64,000 bases of DNA from Phytoseiulus persimilis (GCA_037576195.1 CM075101.1:34162001-34226000); one strand, 5' to 3'; shown: positions 1 through 13,089, counted from the stretch's first letter. Numbers and translations: made by a program. The notes: generated by a model not told the origin, from the letters alone.

Positions 1-924
1 GAAACACATAGAGCCCACGCAAACGCGCAGATTTGTACCAGGTGGAACAGGAGCTCTGTCCCGATCGTAAGGATTGAATCCCTCGCTTTGGAAGAGGCAG
101 CTCCGCCAAGGACAGATACCTCTCCAGACTCGTGATGCACGGGCTTCGGCGCGAGCTCTTTTCCCGTGCTGCGGAGTTTCCTCTGCTGCCCAGGACCACA
201 CATCTAACGAGCCTGTCCGCCCCCGATCTGGAGTCTTCGAGAGAGAACCCACGAGCAAGCTCGCTCCTTGTGGTTAGGAGCCCATTTCCTCGTGACCTTG
301 CTAATATCATTTTAACGATTGATTTCTCCAAGAGAAAAAACCGACTTCGCTGCTGGTTATGGGAAGCTCGGAGAGAGGGAGTCGTGGGGAGGACAGTGCT
401 AGAGTTCAAATAGCCCGGCACGGATCTTCGAGCACCGTTCCCGATCATGGCGTCATCTGATCGGTCAGAATCACCATCGATCAGAACTCACGTCTTCCGA
501 ACGATTCCTGGACCCGTTTCGTTTTCAAAGGAATACGTGCTCCCCATTCACATGCGTCGCAGGATAATTGGCGCGACTCTCAGCGCCGGATCGATCCGGC
601 TTGAAGGACACAGATGACGCGAACTAGGAATACGCTCCTGACACGGAGTCGCTTCATGACTGACAACATATAGACGCGTGTTCCTCGCTGGATCAAGAAT
701 TCAGACTAAAACACCCCTGAGAGATCCTAGCTCGGGAATCTACGGCCTGAGAGCTGCGTCGGCAGCGAGAAAGATTTACGCGACGAGCTCGGCGCAAGGG
801 CGAACATCAGGTGTTTACAAGTGCTCCGACTGAAAAACTCTATGTCCTAGCGGAGGGGCACCAGGTGCTGCTGCAGGGGTTTCCGAGGGAGGCATCCAGC
901 TAATGCGATTCTGGTGATTTTCAG
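1..924. other. Upstream sequence / probable intron of the neuroligin-like gene
   Basis: No exon is recognised here. The first supported exon starts at 925 after a TTTTCAG acceptor and begins with two bases of a split glycine codon, so at least one coding exon lies upstream. The expected preceding neuroligin block (the 'NYRLG' strand) was not found between 1 and 924. Most or all of this stretch is therefore probably intron, and the 5' exons lie outside the window. Confidence 0.6.
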
Positions 925-3900
925 GCTTCTTGCCGCCCATGGAAAGTGGAGGACGGGGCGCGAACAACGGTCTTCTCGACATTGTCGCAGCTCTTCACTG
1001 GGTCCAGGAGAACGTCGTTGAATTCGGAGGGGACCCTGGGAACGTGACGGTGTTTGGTCACGGACGGGGTGCAGCCCTCGCCAACCTGATCATGCTAACG
1101 CCCATGGCGCGAGGTGAGGATAAAATAATCTGATGAGAGACGTCTCGCAAGTTGATGAGGGAGCCCCTCTTGGCGAAAAGAAAAACTTCGCGAGCGCTGA
1201 CGATGAGTTCGTCTGTTGGATTCTATCTTGTGAATCCGCAGGAGCATCGAAGCGGAGCACTAAGAGACCCCGGATCAGCTAACAAGAGACAATTTAAATA
1301 ACCGGAGGGGATCTGATTTCACTCCAGGTCTCATCCAACGAGTGATTCTGATGTCCGGCTCAGCTCTGAGCCCCTGGGCGATGGCCCGGGATTCTGTTAA
1401 GTATACGAAACTTATCGCCAGTGAGCTGAATTGTCCACTCGAAGACAACCGAGCCCTTATCGAGTGCCTTAAAAGCCGGTGAGTATGAGTTTTGTTGCCG
1501 GTGCACGGAGCGGCTGACCGCCACAGAGCAGGGATTCCACGGAGCTACACAGAAGCACGACTCCGGTTTGGAGAGGTTGTTCATGACAAGTGTATTTTTT
1601 GCTCTCAAGATCGGCTGAGGACATCGTTGCCATAGGCTTGTCTGCAGGCGAATTTTTGACAACGTTCGGACCTGTTGTCGATGGAATCGCGATTCCCAAA
1701 GAGCCAGCGTTACTTATGGAAGAACATGGTCCGAATGCTCTCTTCAAAACGTATGAGCTCCTCGTCGGAATGGCCAACAACGAGGTATGTGCTTGTTGTT
1801 CTCCCGCGTCCTCATAAGTGGTTCGGTGCGTTGCCTCACATCGCAGTCTCGCTAGCTGTTCCGGTGCTCCTGTGAGGGAGCTTCTCTCAACGAGGTCACT
1901 CTGGCTTTATTGAAGTCCAATGGAAGAAAACATCGGTTCGTAGGAATGAGTTCTGACTTCGACGCGAGAAATAAGATCAGAGTCCGATTTTTTTTTCGGC
2001 TGCAAGCTCTCAGGACCGCGTGTCATGCCCGTCTCGGCACCGAGAATAGCTTGACTTGTTCCGCTTGTACAAACGCCGGGTATTTTTACTCACACCAGCT
2101 GACATGAGCACACCCCCTGATTACCGGGACGTTTATTCACAGTCCTAGCCGCGGCACGAGACAGAAGCGCCGGAGTCAGTCATTGCGGAGTTTTCAAGTG
2201 CGTCTAATGAGCCGATTCCCTACTATATTCGAAGTATAGGTGAGGCCGAACTTCAACACCCGAAGAGAACGGACAGTGACTTGAGCAAGCGCTTCCCAAG
2301 GGTCCAATCTGTCTGACACCATTGGCAGCCTTGCTTTGACCGATAAACTGCTGAGATCCCCGTTACCACCATCACCAGCATGCTCCTCATGAGCTCGGGG
2401 CCATTCAAAGCTCAGCCGTCTCTCCGGTTGACATGGGGAGCCGCTTTGTTCCTCGGGATCTCGAATCATGAGCCTCACCCTCTTCCGCTGTGATTGCTCC
2501 TGAAAGCATTGATGATGCTGACAACATTTACCTCGCCCTATCACACCGAGAGGGTCTACGCGGACGCATCCGCAGAGTCCCTTGAAGCGACAAAGCTGGT
2601 CGGGCGGGAAGGGTAGGGACAATCACGGCAGAGAAGACGAAGTCGACAATCACTAATTGTTCGGTGAGAGAAACAGTAACCGCCGAGCGCCCATGTGGTC
2701 ACTGACATATCCGCCGCGGCTCCGACCGCAGGACCGGCGAACTCTCCGATGCGCAGCAAAGAGTATCGAGCTCTTCCGGCTGCAATGATACTCTCGATGG
2801 TACTGCACACCACACTTGCTTCGATCGCCCCTCCTTAGGAATGATGTTGGAAGGGTTTCGTCTCAACGATGGTACGTCACAACAGTCACAACGGACGGCT
2901 CTCGCGGCGTGTTTTGTGAGGCGATTCAACTGCAAACAGAACTCGTCCAGAGTTGACAACTTCGCGAGAAATATGATCGTGAAGTTTCGGATGAGCCGAA
3001 GTCACGCGCTGGTCTTGCCGGCCCCGCGCACCGGTCAAGCATCCGGGCTTGTACGAAGCATAACCCGAGACAAATAACGGGACCCACCGCAGTACGACGG
3101 AGTGGGTGAATCAAGCTGAACATCGGAAGCTTTCAGCGATCAAAATCCGAGCCAGCTTCCCATGGAGGCAGATTGTCCATCCGTTGCGCTCGCTAGACTG
3201 TAATTCAACCTCATGCGGACTCAGTTTTCCTTTCAAAGCTGAAATCCGAGAACAAAGCAAGCAAGATGAAATGTAATTTCGGGACGGTTCAACGATCGCT
3301 GTAGGAAAACATGTTGAATCAAAACCGCTGGACTCATCCCAAACGGAAGGTGGATGGCGCGTTCCGCGGCTCGAGATCCGGAGAATACATACATGGGCAG
3401 TCGACCCCGCCCCGCGAACTCTGTCATCTTCGCTGCTCAGAAGAACAGAGGCGAGCCCCACAGGAGTAGGATCGTATTCCTGTGAGGGTGCCTGCTCTCG
3501 ACATTTGCAATGCTCAGTCGCTCGAGCTCACCCCGAATATTCTCAAGCAATGAAGCGAGTAAAAGAACTCCGGCACCACGCTCCGCTCAGGCGGATACTT
3601 GATGAAACGTTACTTCTAATGTATGTTTTGACAGGCTTGCTCGTCAGGGCGGTTCGAGGGTGAGAGCTCGCCTGCGGTTAGGTCTCATCAGTACGCGCAG
3701 AGACTGGCTGTACGAAAACAGTGTGAGCGGGAATCTTTCCGTCTGGAGTCGGAAGCCGTATTTGCGGGGAGAACCATCGAGGGTGGTGGTCGGATGAGAT
3801 GGTCAAGGCTTTGATTTTCAGGGCGGACTCTACCTGTCTCATCTGGAGGAAACCTACGGCATGGACGGGGAGCAGAGGAGGAAACACATTCGAACCCTGG

Positions 3901-6900
3901 TTCGGAATCTCTACAGCTATCACAGGCAGGAGATTTTCGTGACCGTGCTGAACGAGTACACTGACTGGACGGTTTCGACGGCGCCGAAACCGAGTAGAAT
4001 AGCTCGAGGTGAGAGTTCGGCTCCATCTGTCAACATTGGATCGCGGAATGAGTTGAGCCAACGTTCGGTTGTACTCGAACTCATTCGACCGGAAATCGTT
4101 TCAGAAACTGCCGAGGCCTTGGGAGATGCGCTCGTGGCAGCCCCCCTTGTCAAAACAGCCCAGCTGCACGCGAAGCTCGGCGGGAAGAGCACGTTTATGT
4201 ACGTCCTCGACCATCAGCAGGAATTCAACGACCCCTCGGATTTTGTCCCCCATGGATGCGACCTTGTGTACATTTTCGGGGCGCCGCTCGTGGATTCCCA
4301 GCTTGGCCCATTCGTAGGAAACTTCTCTGTGGCCGATCAAACACTCGCACAAACCGTCATCGAATATTGGACGAAATTCGTTAAATTCGGGTTCGTAAGA
4401 TTTCCCGCGAGGAGTGACCAGGTTGTCAAATGAACGTTCGTCTCGAACTGTATCTCTTTTTCAAATTCATTCTCCGACCCCGCGCAGGGGGAGCGAACAG
4501 AGAAGAATGAAACGAGCGTCACTCTTGACGACTCGAGCGGCGACTACGGAGAAGAATTTCATGACATTTCAAACATTCGGACGCTTGAATCTCATGACAT
4601 TCTCCAACAGGACTCCCATGCTCGTGTCTAGTGAACCGACAGAGTTCCCTCCGAGTGCTCAAAATGCGGCTCTTGATGAAAGTCAGGAGTCTCTTTGGCC
4701 CAAGTACGAACTCGCGCATCAGAAGCACCTCGTTCTCGGCGGAAAGCTCGAAGTGGACGATCATTACCATGCTCATAGGCTCGCTCTTTGGATGAACCTC
4801 ATACCCCAGCTCCACAAGTGAGTCTTCCATAAAAGTTGCGAGTTCCTACCTTCGGCGACCCTTGCGAACGATCAGAGGACTAACGTCCTCAAAGAGATTT
4901 GAGAGAATTTAATCAAAAGCGACTGCCCTTGTACGGAGCCCCTGTTGAACGTTCCACCATCCCCCGGGGTGCACTTGTAATTTTTTTTCCCACGACTGCT
5001 CGACTCGTTCTTTTTCGATCCGAATTTTCATTTATGCATCAGCTGCGGAGGTCGTCGGCTTCTCGCGGAGAGCGTCGTCATTTGAGCTTCTTTCAAACCT
5101 GTGGCAGCTCCCAGCGAGTGTTAATCCGGAACGATGTGTTGAGCGTATTTAACTCTGATTTCTGCTACTCCCCATCAAGACCTGGAGGCTTGGAGGTGGA
5201 CACGCCCCACCACCAACTTTCCGAAGACGAGGTCCACAGCGTCATGCATCCCCATCTGCAGCACCAATCGGAGGGTGTCATCCGTCATCATCACGATGCA
5301 GTTCTTGATGAAAAAGTGAGTGAGACGCCGTACATCCAAGTGATAGTTCCTTCCTGATTTTTTTTCTCCGCCTCCTTCCGGAAGGGGCGAAGTCCCGGAC
5401 AAACGAGTCGACGGCTCGGCATCTCTCCGACGACTTTTCATTGTTTCAACCACGGCTCTCCCTCATGAAGCCAAACAGCCGTCGCTCGTTAGGTTCCGCG
5501 ACGGCACCCTCGCTCCTGATTGAACGACCGATCGTGAGGTGGTTGACTAGTTGAGTCATATCTTCGCTAGATCCTCTTTTATTTGCGTTTCCTTCTCCAC
5601 ATCGTCGGAGTTCCTCGGTCACACCAGCATGAGCCGACGGATCGTTTAGACGTGACGTTCTCGGCGACTCAAACTGTATTTTCGCCGTATTTGTCGATGA
5701 GGTGTTCGTTTCGGAGCTTATGATTTTCGTCGAAGTAGGTCGTGCTCGACTTTCGTTCTTGTTCTTCTGAGCTGGACTTGCTCGTGTCCCAGGAGTGCAC
5801 ATCGTATTTTAGAACGGAGTAAACGGTCGAGCCACACGCAGGCGAATGACAAAGGCGTTTCGCTCCAGGAAACGACCCCTTCAAGATCGGGATTCGGTTT
5901 CGATTCGCTTCTCGTGCGTCCAGGCATGCCTTTCGCTTCCGCTCTGGGCGTGACGGTGGCCGTCGGCTGTTCGCTGCTCGTCCTGAATGCATTGATCTTC
6001 GCGGCTGTCTATTACCAGCGGGACAAGACCGTCAAGCTCCTGCAGAAAGACCCAACAATGCGTAGTGGCCGAACGATGGCGAATGACCCATCGAAACAAG
6101 TGTCCGACGCCGAGGAGGGGGTACGCGGCTCGTTCCGCAGTAAGTGCGCGGTACAGGATGACAAGAAGTCGCGAGAAATCGCCCAAATGGAATCAATGTG
6201 CCATTCTCATAGTACCACTATTTGCGGCCTCCACCAGACACACGAGATGCACAACTGCCATGAGCATAAACATTTGCATCAGCTCGCCATGCCGGAGGTC
6301 ATGACTTCCCCCCAGGTACGACCGGAATCGTTCTCTTGCCGAGGTAGTGTAGTGAAGAAACCACAGAATGAGGAAAGCTCTTAGGTGCCGAAATACCCAA
6401 GGAAGTCAGATCAGGTTGGGTTAGTTCAACGCGGCCTTTACTCGGGCTCCTTCCTGGTCCCGGAGAGAAAGACACCCTCTCACGGCTTGCATCAGCAGGC
6501 AAGGTAGCGAGCTGAAGAGCGAACCAACGAGCAGGCTGGACTCCAAAGGCTGAGAGAACTGCATTCCTCCGCGGAGTGGAAGAACTTTTTGAGCCACACA
6601 AAAACTCATTCTGTCTTACAGGTGATGAGCATCGAAATGGAGCAGACGAACATGAAGGAGAATGGCCCCAATGAGCTCCAAATGCCTCCGGACCTAACCA
6701 GGATGACCAACTTCGAGCATTGCGCCGCTCAATCCATGAGCATCAACCACTGTAATCCGCTCCTGCCAAGCTTGGGTTCGGGCCAAACTCAGCTAACTAT
6801 TGATGGAATGCTGGGGTAGGCATCGATTTCCTTGCGCCCACCACTAGACGGAGGACGTTTGCTCGCACGAAAGCTTGCGGAGACATCGCTTCAATAATCG

Positions 6901-7086
6901 TTATATTATCCTCCATATTCCAGAAACTCTGTGCCTCTAACGGTGATGGGCTCGAGCTCGATGGATGACAGGCATGTGCTGTCGATGAGCAACGGACAGA
7001 ACCTGGTCTTCTCGCTCCCAAGTATCGGAGCCGATAGGGCGCTCGATGTTGGCATTATCCTCAATCATCCTCAACAACAGCATTGA
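925..7086 (+). CDS. Neuroligin-like synaptic adhesion protein, 5'-truncated by window
   Basis: Exons: 925-1113, 1328-1478, 1610-1784, 3822-4008, 4105-4390, 4611-4817, 5180-5319, 5924-6315, 6622-6815 and 6924-7086 (TGA). All phases agree, giving 693 visible residues. Known role of the family: postsynaptic type I membrane protein whose cholinesterase-like ectodomain binds neurexin. Seen: 'GLLDIVAALHWVQENV', 'FGGDPGNVTVFG', the nucleophile-elbow equivalent GHGRG (Ser replaced by Gly, so not a hydrolase), 'VILMSGSALSPWAMA', the cysteine pair NCPL...IECL, 'EYTDW', PHGCDLVYIFGAPL (the esterase histidine is kept), and DHYHAHRLALWMNLIPQLH closing the domain. A His-rich stalk follows, then a transmembrane helix (about 5933-6020) ending in YYQRDK, and a cytoplasmic tail of about 220 residues. 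The intron at 1785-3821 is 2 kb; the others are 96-608 nt. The last exon is chosen because it restores phase; without splicing, the frame would stop at 6819. The ectodomain N-terminus and signal peptide are outside the window. Confidence 0.9.
1785..3821 (+). other. Large third visible intron of the neuroligin-like gene
   Basis: This intron has a GTATGT donor after 'MANNE' and a TTTTCAG acceptor before 'GGLYLSHLEETYG'. Both flanks are in phase 0. The joined protein matches the neuroligin pattern without missing residues, so no hidden coding exon is needed. Short ORFs on both strands inside it resemble no family I know. Confidence 0.7.
5180..5319 (+). other. Stalk exon of the neuroligin-like gene with tandem donor
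   Basis: This exon encodes the linker between the esterase-like domain and the transmembrane helix. It is rich in histidine (HH, HPHLQHQ, HHH) and acidic residues. Two overlapping donors, GTGAGT at 5316 and GTGAGA at 5320, lie four bases apart. Only the second keeps the frame into the exon at 5924, where the transmembrane helix starts. The first looks stronger by consensus but would hit a stop after about nine codons, unless an unseen small exon intervenes. Confidence 0.6.
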
Positions 7087-9330
7087 CATTCGCAGTCGAG
7101 GCAAACGACCAACGCCGGATGCTCCCTGCCGGGACAAGTCAAGGGTAGCCGACAATAACGCCTCGGGTCATCTCGAGCCCTGTTGACCAGGTCGCCTGTC
7201 GGCCACGAAACACGCCGTAGGTTCGACAGCAACCTCCTGAAGGCCCGATCTTGTTTAAAAGACTAGGCTCCGTTTCGAGGGTCCAGATGCGGACAACCGG
7301 GGAAGAAAGGAAAAAAGTAGACCACTGCGGCCAGCTCACGTCTCAAAAGTGGTTGGTAGACCGTTTGTTCCCGACGAATGAGAATCCGGATTAGGCGGAT
7401 CATGTCGCTCGTTCGATCGGGGCAAGAGCTCAAATCGTTGTCGAAGCGTGCGAGACAACTTCGTTCGGAACTTCGTTTCTTGTTTGAGGAATCGAATATT
7501 TTATTGCCGGACCCTTCGGTGTGTATTTTCTGAGTGCGGCTCATCGAGTTATGAAGTGTCAGGAAACTCAGTCTCTAGCTTCCAGAGGTCTTCCACCGAT
7601 AAATATTGTTTCCCCCACGATACGGAAATGTCCCTTGTGTCTCCGGCGGCGTCGAATCAAGTCGCTGACGAGTTCTCAGTGATTAGCCTGAAGAGTGCTG
7701 ATGAGAAAATATGGTCAGCGTCCGAGTCCTCACCGAGGTCACGTCGCGGGGTTAATTCGAAAGTGGCACTAAGCGTCCCTGGCCGTACGGAGTACATACT
7801 AATACGTCTTTTCCGGAAGGAGCCAGTGCGTTTTTAGGACGTGTGTACATTGCCGTCTCCTCATCAGGTGTCAGGGTATCATCAGTTCTCCGATGGTCGG
7901 TCACGTCACTCGGCCGCTCGCCAGACCCGGAAAGGAGCCGTCTCGGCCGGGACTGCGAGTTCCCAACGGGACGAGATGATGATGACGCGACATGTCTCAA
8001 GTTCAGCTCGACCGATGAGGCCTCAGGGAGAAGCAACGACCAACAGCCGCCCTATCAGGGTTGAGGTCGAGGAATATCTGACAATTATCATTTGTATATA
8101 CTTCCCTGTTACCTCATGTACGGACTGACAGATTGAGTGACCGGTTTACTGGTCCACTACCAAGTGAATTATGTATATATTGAAGAATATATTGAATTTT
8201 TTGGAAAATATCTCGCTGCCATTTTTTTCCGACCGTGCGTTCAGGGTATTTCGATCTAGGGTTCGAGTGCTGTCCCGCGATACTGCATTTCTCCGCTCTT
8301 CTCCAGTTCGGGAGAGGATCTGAATCACGCGTCAAAGAAAAATGCTGAGTTCAGTAAATTTCCTTGACCCCGCAACTTGGGAAGTTGGGAACCCGATCCA
8401 TTCCCGGTCACGGCTACATGGAAAACACCTCATAGTTGACTCAGATTCCTTGTTAGCTCGCCCTCTCCCAGCGCCGCGGTGGGGCTATTTCCATCGACAC
8501 GGATCAGCAGGCACTGCAATCTATGCGACATTCCCATTCGATCAGTGTCTCTCGGGGCTCGCCACAGGCAATCGATGTGTTTTTGCCCCGTATTGGTGCC
8601 CTGTAAAATGAAGGACACAGCGCTGGTCCTGATATCGGCTGTGCCCCCGATCGCCGAAGAACACTCTCGGATCCTTCGAAGATTCCATGAACGAGAAGCG
8701 TCTCGTATATACTCGGTTCTCAGATCAAGTATCACGAGTGAGAGGAAGCTCTCATAATTTGAGCCGTTCAGAGAACAAAAAGCCCTGTCATCAGCGGATT
8801 GTTATTAAGGCATAATCTGATCGCGATTTCCTGCGGCGAGCTTCATTCTGCGTGAGCTGACGGTTCGCCCCTGGGTCATTAGCGTTCATTTCCTCCTTCT
8901 CTCTACGTTGGAGTCTAGACAGGCCTCCCTGCTTGCAGGAGAAGCTGATCTGCGGGGAAGACGCATTCTTTGTGGGTCATTACGGCAAAAAACTCCTTCC
9001 TCCGGGCGCCTAATTCAGATGGATATTCCAACGGCAGGTCTCGTAGTGTCCCGTGGCATGCTTCCGCTATTTTAAGTGCCTTTCGTTGCAGTTTCGATTT
9101 GTATCACGGTCGATGACATCTTAATCCACAAAGTCTGTGCATGGTCTATTCCAGCCATTCTAGTAATTGTTCCTTTCAGAGCCTCGGGACACTAAACATC
9201 GCCGCCGCCAGGTCACGCGAGCAGGCAAGCCTGCAAACTCCCACGCGACCACCTGAGAACATTTTTTGAAGAGCACTGAGTCGTGCTCTGAAATTCCAGC
9301 TTGAACATCCCTTTTTGAGAATCTTTCCAC
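7087..9330. other. Downstream intergenic sequence, no gene seen
   Basis: The 3' UTR of the neuroligin-like gene must begin here. I do not see a clear AATAAA within the first few hundred bases. An A/T-rich patch at about 8090-8215 is the only compositional change. ORFs are short and overlap on both strands, as expected by chance. Confidence 0.5.
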
Positions 9331-12300
9331 CTTCAGCTAGAGTGACGTACATATTTTTCCGCCCAGCTCTATACTTGGGAATTCCGGATATCCATTGGAC
9401 TTCTGGGTCAGCCGAAGGGAACATCGAACTTGGGAGCAATCTCGGAGGATACAAGCCCAGTCACGGCCTCGAAGCCGAAATGCCACATTGATGCTTCGAG
9501 CCGATCGTTTAGCTGAGTCAACGAACGATCTGTACGCTACCGTTCCATTCTTCCCTTGACTATGAGCAAACTCGAGGGCAGGAGGGGTAGCCTCAGAACC
9601 CTTGTGAAAACAGTTGAATCGCTCGAATCCTCGACATATGGAAGATACGAATGGCAAGTGAATTGAGTGCGCAGCGAATCATAGTTTTTTCGCTCGGAGA
9701 ATCGAATTTCCGAGATTGTTGTTTACACTACAAAATCGTTGACTGTTTTCCTTCCGTGCTGTTGAACGGAGCGAACTTTGACGTGCTCGCGTGCGTCGAA
9801 GTCTATCTGTATGTCGGTTCGCCGCTTGCATGACCTGACCTTATCCGTGCGCACGGAGCGGATCTGGTTCGTACAGGGGAGAAGACTTTTAAGGTCGCAG
9901 AATCAGCATGCGACCACCGTCAGACTCTCCAATGGAGAACGTGCGCCATGCATCTATCCATCCATCTATCCGCGATGCTGCGGTCCAAGCGTCCACCCCA
10001 ATAGATGATGATCTCTCAGAGTTCAAACCTGATAATCATTCTGGCATTTTTACAGTTTCTCTGTTTTTCGTTCCGCAGCGTCAATATCAATTGTACCCTC
10101 ACCAGCCTGTATGAAAAACCTTTTCGTTTCGCGAAAACCTCGAAAAAACTTTTTTCGACAACAACATCATTCAAAAGTTTCCAACATCATCGGAATCTGA
10201 AACGGAGCAAATTCTGCGCAAAATAATGTCATACACACCTCCCAAAATTACTTATTGAGCTACGCGCGTTTCGATCACAGTCCGTTCCTGAGATGCTTCC
10301 GTCGTGAGCGTAATAACAACTAAACCTCGTCCATCAATTCATTATCACTGACCATGGTTTGGAGCTCTGACCGGCAGCAGCCCTTCCGAATTATCTAAAA
10401 GCAAAAGACTCCCCGGGGTGCCCGACTCTGATTATTATCATTGCTCTCAAAGTGTGTAGTTATTGAGCAGCGTACACAGCACGGGCGTAGCCCGCATTCA
10501 AGTTATGATTGTTCCGCGCAATATTCTCGGGCCGGTCCAGAGATGAACATGTGTCTATATTTATGTCGGCACAGAAGCGTCTGTTTCTCGTTGAAGCACA
10601 CGCCAGGCGGCTCTCCTGACCGACCGCTCGTCCACCCACCCACTCACCTACACTCGCCGATCCACTCACCCACTGTACGGCCTCGGCTAAACACTCGTCA
10701 AGCGCGGCAAGCCATTCAATCATCTGACCGAGCAATCATTGTGATGAGATTTGCTCGGTCCGACAACTACAGATAAAAGGACACTCCAGTCGCTCCGAAC
10801 TCCCGAACAGGGTTTTGGAGGGATCGAAAAGGACCATGAGCTCTCGTCTGAAGAACTTTGACGAATCACCTTCGTTCGCTCCGACAATCGCCGCCCTCGA
10901 TTCTCGTCCACTGCGCAAGCTATGAACCGACGCTGCTTCGTGGGGAAGAGGAGGAGGTAAATTGGAAGCGTTCAGCATCCCACTTTGATTTCCCGGAATG
11001 CCTGGAGCTCATAGCCGACTCGAAGAGTTGCTAAATTTGAGAAGGAGCAGGGCGATAACCGTTGCGCCTTGCTGTTGGGCTGAGTTGAGAGTTCGCTTTT
11101 CGACCGGGTCTCCCCACTCGAGGTGCCATCGGCTTCGCGAGTCGAGATTCCGAGAAAGAAGCGCAGCGCGAAACGCTGTCGGTTGAGACGGGACTTCAAC
11201 TCTAATGAGCACGGTTCGGCCAAGGAGGTACGACTGCCATGTGAATACATTTGGTTCACACGGCTCGGCTCAGGAGGCTGTCAAAGCTCAGAAGTTCGCC
11301 CGGTAGGCCTCCGATATGCTGAAGGTTCCTTGGAGCTTGTGTTTGTGAGTTACCCGCGGAATTTCCATATCATACGAGCTACGACGACACGGGTTGATGA
11401 CCGGGGCGGGAGCCGAAATGGGCGACGATGACATCCACGACCGAAGATTCGCGCATGAGAATTCCTCGTTCGAAGCTTCTAACTTCATTGATATCGTGAT
11501 CCGTTATGCGGCTCGGTGAACTCCGTCCTGTTCTGATCTGTTCGTCGACCCGCGAACGATGTGGGCGATGGAGCGTCGTACTGGTAATTCACACTCTGTG
11601 GTCGCAAACTGGAGTCCTCCCTCCTCGAACTCGTTGTATGTTGGTCCGGGCAAACGGTACGCGTTGGAAATTCTCCGCCGAGTTACGATGTTTCGGGAAG
11701 CGAACCGAAGGGCGGGACCACTTTACCGTATGTGGCTCAAATGTTCCACAAATAGGCCGGACTGCTAACATGGGCCTGCGCAGAACTCGAGATGTGTGTC
11801 TCACCAGAGTAAACGTGGTACCGAGGGAAACAAGGAACATGAGTTTGGCGAGTAAAGCAGCCCAACAAGGCGATACAACTCCACCAGAGCGGGTCAAGGC
11901 GTCCAGGAATGGGCCTCACCGAGTCGACCCACAGGAAAACTGAATCTCAATTTCCTGAATGTCCCGCCCCGGAAGATCTCCAGGTGGGCTAACAATTGGA
12001 AAACGTGTAGAAAGTTTTGTGATCAGCAATGAGGATCAAACTGTGTCGCAGGCCAACGTTTTTGAGAATTTCGTCCGACTCAGGATGCTGGATCCTCGTT
12101 TTTGGAACGAATAGAGACTGTCGTCCCTAGGTGGCCTTCATCTGGGAACAGTGAATACGGGTTCCCTCATATCCGGGAAACGCCCTTAAATCATCGTCGT
12201 CAAGGCGGTTCGACCTGTCGTCGCAAGGTGCGGGACGGGAACGCGCAGTCGACTGAGACTCCTGAGACTTCTTCCCTCTCGTTAGCCGAGTGGCTGTCCT

Positions 12301-13060
12301 TTTCTTTCGTGTGGTGCTCGGTCCCTACCAAGTATCAGAATTCGTCATTAAAACTGAATATTAGCTTCCCATTTAGACCCGATGTAAATATTACGTTTTC
12401 GCTAGAGTTTCTTGCTCGTCGAAGATGATGCGCGGAATTCCGAGATGTAGTTGTGGTGAGGCGAGGTGCCGTCAGAGCGGAACCCGAAGATTTCGGAGGT
12501 TCCGCTCACCTCTGAATTTCCAAGGAGAGACGATGGGGGAAGGAGACCTGCGCACCTCATGCCCCCCTCTAGGGATGCCGTCCGAGGCGGGCCGCTCGGG
12601 CCTCCCCTTCTCACTACGACGCCGTTCGGTGAATGTCGCAGCATCTGGCATACACCGACGGAGGGTCCGCAAGCGCGAAGACTTCATAAATTTGAATCAC
12701 AAGCGAGTACACCGGATCAAGTCGAAAATCGGTCGCATTGCAGACTTTTCAGAATATGTGGAGATCGAGCTGAAAATTCCCTCTCGAGTCCCTTTTCGTT
12801 CGAGTCTCGATCAATATATTACAAACGTATATTTTCATATCAATAGCTGGAAAGCTGCTCTGGACCAGGTCACATTCACCGACTGTATGAGGATTGAGTA
12901 TTTATCACGGGCTTGCGTTACGAGATGAGCTTTCACGGGAAGCCCTGCATGTTCGTGACCTCGTTGCTACTGTCAGCTGCAGCCAGTAGTGGGCATGATT
13001 CGGATCCATGGATTGCCTCATCAATCTCAACCTAAATCCGTCTACGAATCCGCATACGGA
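9331..13060. other. Intergenic, no supported gene
   Basis: No supported exon chain is seen. Short CA/TC-rich direct repeats occur near 9950-9972 (CATC/CTAT) and 10620-10680 (CCAC/TCAC). The minus-strand ORF at 9337-9657 has a faint resemblance to a retroelement RNase H region (see findings) but is too weak to call. Confidence 0.4.
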
Positions 13061-13066
13061 CCGATG

Positions 13067-13087
13067 CCCCCCCCCCCCCTCCCCCCC
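13067..13087 (+). repeat. Homopolymeric C tract
   Basis: Thirteen C, one T and seven C in a row. It lies at the left edge of the TTCGGA-rich zone. Such tracts are prone to length error in sequencing and assembly. Confidence 0.9.
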
Positions 13088-13089
13088 GT

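Noticed and set aside
4488-4602. Alternative acceptor at about 4488 giving an acidic exon in the neuroligin-like gene
   Set aside because: That frame stops before the conserved 'WPKYELAHQKH' block. The acceptor at 4610 with the donor after 4390 keeps phase and matches the family.
12402-12928. Overlapping ORFs of 80-167 codons on both strands
   Set aside because: They overlap in several frames, have no recognisable domain and no splice partners; they are treated as chance ORFs.
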